NCBI GenBank assembly: GCA_946405485.1 | Contig: CAMJHJ010000087.1 | Span: 1 to 9,035, forward strand | Direction: 5' to 3' | Length of the DNA: 9,035 nucleotides | From: an uncultured Bacteroidales bacterium | GTDB taxonomy: Bacteria > Bacteroidota > Bacteroidia > Bacteroidales > UBA932 | In this document: in pieces, positions 7,186 to 9,035 of the stretch | Layout: the number at the start of each line of letters is the position of its first letter | How positions within the stretch are numbered: the first letter of the stretch is position 1 | The notes under the pieces: model-generated | Database searches by the model: none | Seen by the model: only the letters and a program-made list of their open reading frames with translations | What the model was told of the DNA's origin: nothing | Made by a program: the position numbers and the translations under genes

Positions 7186-7192
7186 ATCTTTG
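7185..7192 (+). promoter_or_regulatory. Bacteroidetes-type -7 promoter element for galM, abutting the rpmE2 terminator
   Basis: TATCTTTG matches TAnnTTTG and lies 22 bp before the galM ATG at 7215. The expected -33 position falls within the terminator stem-loop and shows no TTTG, so this promoter depends on the -7 match alone. Confidence 0.55.
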
Positions 7193-7214
7193 GACAACAA
7201 TAATTCTATTTGCC

Positions 7215-8258
7215 ATGGAGATCAAGAAAACCTTGTGGGGCAAATCGCCCTGCGGACAAGACATCTGGAAATATACTTTGATCAATGCTTCCGGCGCCTA
7301 TGTGGAGCTGGGGTCGGTCGGCGCCGCGATCGTGGGCGTCTATGTGCCCGACCGGGACGGCAAGCTGACGAATGTCGTGCTGAGCTATCCGGACGCGGCC
7401 GCTTACTTTGGGGATGGCCCTTGCGCCGGCAAGTGCCCGGGGCGCTATGCCAACCGTATCGCACGCGGTCATTTCACCCTGGACGGGAAAGAGTATACGC
7501 TGCCGATTAATAATGCCGAGAATCACCTGCACGGCGGGCCCGACGGCTTCCAGAACAAGGTCTGGGAGAGCCGCGTCGTGGAGGACGGCGTCGAGTTCAT
7601 GTATTTTTCGGAGGACGGGGAGGCTGGCTATCCCGGCAATCTCAAGGTCGTGGCGCACTATAGCTGGACGGAAGAGAATGAGTTGGAACTGGCCTTTACC
7701 GCCGAGTGTGACGCGGCGACGGTCGTGAACCTCACGAACCACGTGTATTTCAATTTGAAGGGAGAGGGGAGTGCGCTGGATCATGAGTTGAGGCTCAATG
7801 CGTCGGAGTACCTGCCGACCTATCCCGACCTGATCCCGGTGGGGGACAGCGAGCCTGTGGCGGGGACGCCGATGGACTTTGTCAATGCCAAGACGCTCGG
7901 CCGGGACATCAAGGCTCCTTTCCCGGCCTTGGAATATGGCAAAGGCTATGACAATTGCTTCGTGATCGACGGGGCGATTCCCGGCCAGATCCAGCTGGCT
8001 GCCGAGTTGTACAGCCCGGAGTCGGGTCGCTTGCTGGAAGTCCACACGACGCAGCCCGGCGTGCAGATCTACACCGGCAACTGGCTCGACGGCTGCCCGG
8101 ACGGTCCCGGCGGCCGTGTCTGGCATGATTATGATGCCGTCGCGATCGAGTGCCAGCACTATCCCGATTCGCCCAACCACCCGGACTATCCGACGACGGT
8201 CCTGCGTCCCGGCGAAGTCTTCGCCGAGTCCATCATCTGGGCATTCAAGGTGAAATAA
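7215..8258 (+). CDS. galM: Aldose 1-epimerase (galactose mutarotase)
   Basis: This 347-residue protein interconverts alpha and beta anomers of galactose or glucose, supplying the Leloir pathway. Family landmarks are GRYANRI with Arg77, NHLHGG with His104, VNLTNHVYFNL with the catalytic acid His176, GYDNCFVID with substrate-contacting Asp246, QPGVQIYTGNWLDG, and AIECQHYPDSPNHP with the catalytic base Glu312. Length is normal for the family. There is no signal peptide, so it should be cytoplasmic, unlike several exported mutarotases of Bacteroidota. The ATG at 7215 is chosen because it follows the -7 element at 7185-7192; the open frame upstream runs through the terminator and is not a plausible start. 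No galactokinase or uridylyltransferase is in the window, so it seems to be transcribed alone. Low-level read-through from rpmE2 is possible. Confidence 0.95.
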   Translation: MEIKKTLWGKSPCGQDIWKYTLINASGAYVELGSVGAAIVGVYVPDRDGKLTNVVLSYPDAAAYFGDGPCAGKCPGRYANRIARGHFTLDGKEYTLPINNAENHLHGGPDGFQNKVWESRVVEDGVEFMYFSEDGEAGYPGNLKVVAHYSWTEENELELAFTAECDAATVVNLTNHVYFNLKGEGSALDHELRLNASEYLPTYPDLIPVGDSEPVAGTPMDFVNAKTLGRDIKAPFPALEYGKGYDNCFVIDGAIPGQIQLAAELYSPESGRLLEVHTTQPGVQIYTGNWLDGCPDGPGGRVWHDYDAVAIECQHYPDSPNHPDYPTTVLRPGEVFAESIIWAFKVK

Positions 8259-8340
8259 TTCCCAGGCCGGGCGGGCCTCGGACCTTTCCGGGACTCCGCG
8301 CCCTTTAGGCGCTCCGGCCTCTCCCAGTGTCTCCTGCGTC

Positions 8341-8377
8341 ATTTGGTGCCAGAAAGCAGTGCTTTCCGTCGCCAAAT
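8341..8377. repeat. Long imperfect palindrome (17-bp stem, 3-nt loop)
   Basis: The left arm 8341-8357 (ATTTGGTGCCAGAAAGC) and right arm 8361-8377 (GCTTTCCGTCGCCAAAT) pair over 17 positions with two mismatches and one G-T pair, around the loop AGT. There is no T-tract on either side, so it is not a standard terminator. It could be a transcript-end stabilising structure or one unit of a dispersed palindromic repeat. Confidence 0.75.
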
Positions 8378-8402
8378 AACTTGTATCCACCGGGCCCCTC
8401 CC

Positions 8403-8438
8403 CCTTCCCGTGTCCGGGGATGGACACGCCCGGGAAGG
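8403..8438. repeat. GC-rich stem-loop with bulge
   Basis: CCTTCCC (8403-8409) pairs with GGGAAGG (8432-8438) and GTGTCC (8410-8415) with GGACAC (8422-8427). The loop is GGGGAT and a four-base GCCC bulge sits on the 3' side. All thirteen pairs are Watson-Crick. Confidence 0.7.
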
Positions 8439-8530
8439 TCTGAGGCCTGCCCGGCTCACCCAGTCTGCCCAGCCCGCCCAGCCTGTCCGTTCTCCTTCCC
8501 CATCCAGCGTTTTTCCCCTTTTCCGAAATT

Positions 8531-8587
8531 CACCGTCAGACCCTAGTAGCGTTTTACTGCTGCTGGGGTTGTATCGGCTCTGACGGT
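8531..8587. repeat. Palindromic unit 1 of a tandem CACCGTCAGA repeat pair (REPIN-like)
   Basis: ACCGTCAGA (8532-8540) pairs perfectly with TCTGACGGT (8579-8587). Directly inside, CCCTAGTAGC (8541-8550) pairs with GCTGCTGGGG (8559-8568) through eight Watson-Crick and two G-T pairs, leaving the loop GTTTTACT and a 10-nt bulge on the 3' side. The 57-bp unit recurs as a second copy 72 bp downstream with the same outer arms but a different interior. Confidence 0.8.
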
Positions 8588-8602
8588 CAGCCAAAACCGT
8601 CG

Positions 8603-8659
8603 CACCGTCAGACTTGGGATGCCCTGTGGGGTCTGTGTGGCTTGTCCACTCTGACGGTG
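8603..8659. repeat. Palindromic unit 2 of a tandem CACCGTCAGA repeat pair (REPIN-like)
   Basis: CACCGTCAGA (8603-8612) pairs perfectly with TCTGACGGTG (8650-8659). The unit is 57 bp, the same length as unit 1, and 15 bp separate the two. As direct repeats, CACCGTCAGAC occurs at 8531 and 8603, and CTCTGACGGT at 8578 and 8649. The interior does not resemble that of unit 1 and folds only weakly. A competing pairing TTGTCCA/TGGACAA (8642-8648 with 8671-8677) overlaps its right arm. Confidence 0.8.
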
Positions 8660-8693
8660 ATTATTGCTTTTGGACAAAAGGGATCCTTCACCA

Positions 8694-8725
8694 GCCCTTT
8701 AGCCGCAGTGAATGCGGCGGAGGGC
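8694..8725. repeat. Two-part stem-loop just beyond the transposase-like gene's stop
   Basis: GCCGCA (8702-8707) pairs with TGCGGC (8713-8718) around the loop GTGAA. The outer GCCCT (8694-8698) pairs with AGGGC (8721-8725), leaving a TTA/GG internal loop. It lies 35 bp past the end of the minus-strand coding region and has no T run on that strand, so it looks more like an element-end structure than a terminator. Confidence 0.65.
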
Positions 8726-8759
8726 GATGTGTAAGCGATGATCGAGTTAGTCGTATGAC

Positions 8760-9035
8760 TCAGAGCAGGTCCTTTGCCTCATTGTATACCAAACCGGACA
8801 GACGAATGATCTGTTTGAGCGAACTGTTGTACCTGGACTTCAATACTCTGGCCAGGCGCAGGCGCTGCTCGGTGGACAAGGTCCGGATGCCGTCCACGCC
8901 AAACAGCTCCCGGCATGTCTCGTTCTTGTGCTGACGCATCTCCTGCATGGGGATGGATAGTTGGGAGATGGTACCGCCGCGGGCATCAACATCTTCTTCC
9001 CGGGTCTTGCAAAAGAAATAATTGAAGCTTTTCCG
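8760..9035 (-). CDS. C-terminal part of a RAYT/Y1-type transposase-like protein (N-terminus outside window)
   Basis: The minus strand is open from the right edge (9035) to a TGA at 8762-8760, giving about 91 residues of a gene that starts beyond the window. An internal ATG at 8948 is probably not the start, since the same frame stays open upstream. The visible part is rich in Arg, Lys and Gln, reads IPMQEMRQHKNE, then LSTEQRLRLARVLKSRY, and ends with KQIIRLSGLVYNEAKDLL. This is a helical tail with a helix-turn-helix look like the C-termini of Bacteroidota transposases of the REP-associated tyrosine (RAYT, Y1_Tnp) group. The catalytic HUH motif and tyrosine would be upstream and cannot be seen, so the family assignment is provisional. 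The palindromic repeats downstream of the stop agree with it. Another DNA-binding protein or a degraded transposase remnant is possible. Confidence 0.55.
   Translation of the reverse strand, partial: RKSFNYFFCKTREEDVDARGGTISQLSIPMQEMRQHKNETCRELFGVDGIRTLSTEQRLRLARVLKSRYNSSLKQIIRLSGLVYNEAKDLL

Larger units (their letters stand above)
8259..8759. other. Hairpin-rich intergenic region between galM and the transposase-like gene
   Basis: About 500 bp with no credible gene. The short open frames on both strands have no recognisable protein character and run across strong palindromes. The stretch is C-rich on the plus strand around 8390-8520, with a small repeated CCCAGCC(C/T)G motif near 8468-8485. 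It holds a run of inverted repeats described separately (8341-8377, 8403-8438, 8531-8659, 8694-8725) plus weaker ones: AGGCC/GGCCT at 8264-8278 and GCGCC/GGCGC at 8298-8312. None is followed by a T-tract, so a clear galM terminator is not seen. The galM and transposase genes converge on this region. Confidence 0.8.

Noticed and set aside
8264..8278. AGGCC/GGCCT stem after galM as its terminator.
   Set aside because: A five-pair stem with no T-tract; too weak to call.
7206..8594. Minus-strand open frame spanning galM and part of the intergenic region.
   Set aside because: It is mostly the antisense of galM and runs through the strong palindromes at 8341-8438; no recognisable protein domain.
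8531..8659. The repeated CACCGTCAGA elements as a CRISPR array.
   Set aside because: Repeats are only 10-11 bp, occur in inverted pairs, number two per orientation, and have no cas genes nearby.
8343..8934. Short plus-strand open frames at 8343-8546 and 8614-8934.
   Set aside because: The first crosses the hairpins and is low-complexity Pro/Ser-rich; the second is antisense to the transposase-like C-terminus and crosses a palindromic unit.

Overview
The window looks like a GC-rich member of the Bacteroidota, most likely Bacteroidales. The AT-rich gaps carry the phylum's TAnnTTTG promoter -7 octamer (four variants in five places), Shine-Dalgarno motifs are not obvious, and Kbl, GlmM, the SDR-type threonine dehydrogenase and the zinc-free type B L31 all read as Bacteroidales-type proteins. 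Genus cannot be settled from the sequence alone.

Layout: (1) 1-1177, minus strand: kbl (2-amino-3-ketobutyrate CoA ligase), its last few codons lost at the left edge. (2) 1178-1251: a short AT-rich divergent promoter region in which two identical -7 octamers face away from each other. (3) 1252-3327, plus: a secreted two-domain esterase, an SGNH-like DUF4886 domain followed by a CE15 glucuronoyl-esterase-like domain. (4) 3376-6808, plus: a tightly overlapping three-gene operon, tdh - glmM - a divergent DUF1343/NamZ-like protein, behind its own promoter. (5) 6877-7128: rpmE2 with a good promoter and a strong intrinsic terminator. (6) 7215-8258: galM, whose -7 element begins inside the T-tract of the rpmE2 terminator. 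(7) 8259-8759: about 500 bp without a credible gene, full of hairpins and with two tandem 57-bp palindromic units built from CACCGTCAGA. (8) 8760-9035, minus: the C-terminus of a protein that resembles a RAYT/Y1-type transposase and runs off the right edge.

How they fit together: Kbl and Tdh catalyse the two consecutive steps from threonine to glycine plus acetyl-CoA, but they lie on opposite strands with the esterase between them. GlmM makes glucosamine-1-phosphate for cell-wall precursors, and the DUF1343 family includes exo-N-acetylmuramidases, so the downstream half of the tdh operon has an amino-sugar flavour. GalM and RpmE2 are ordinary housekeeping genes. The most unusual parts are the hairpin-rich right end (a possible REPIN/RAYT-type arrangement), the esterase fusion, and the signal-less, motif-divergent DUF1343 protein.
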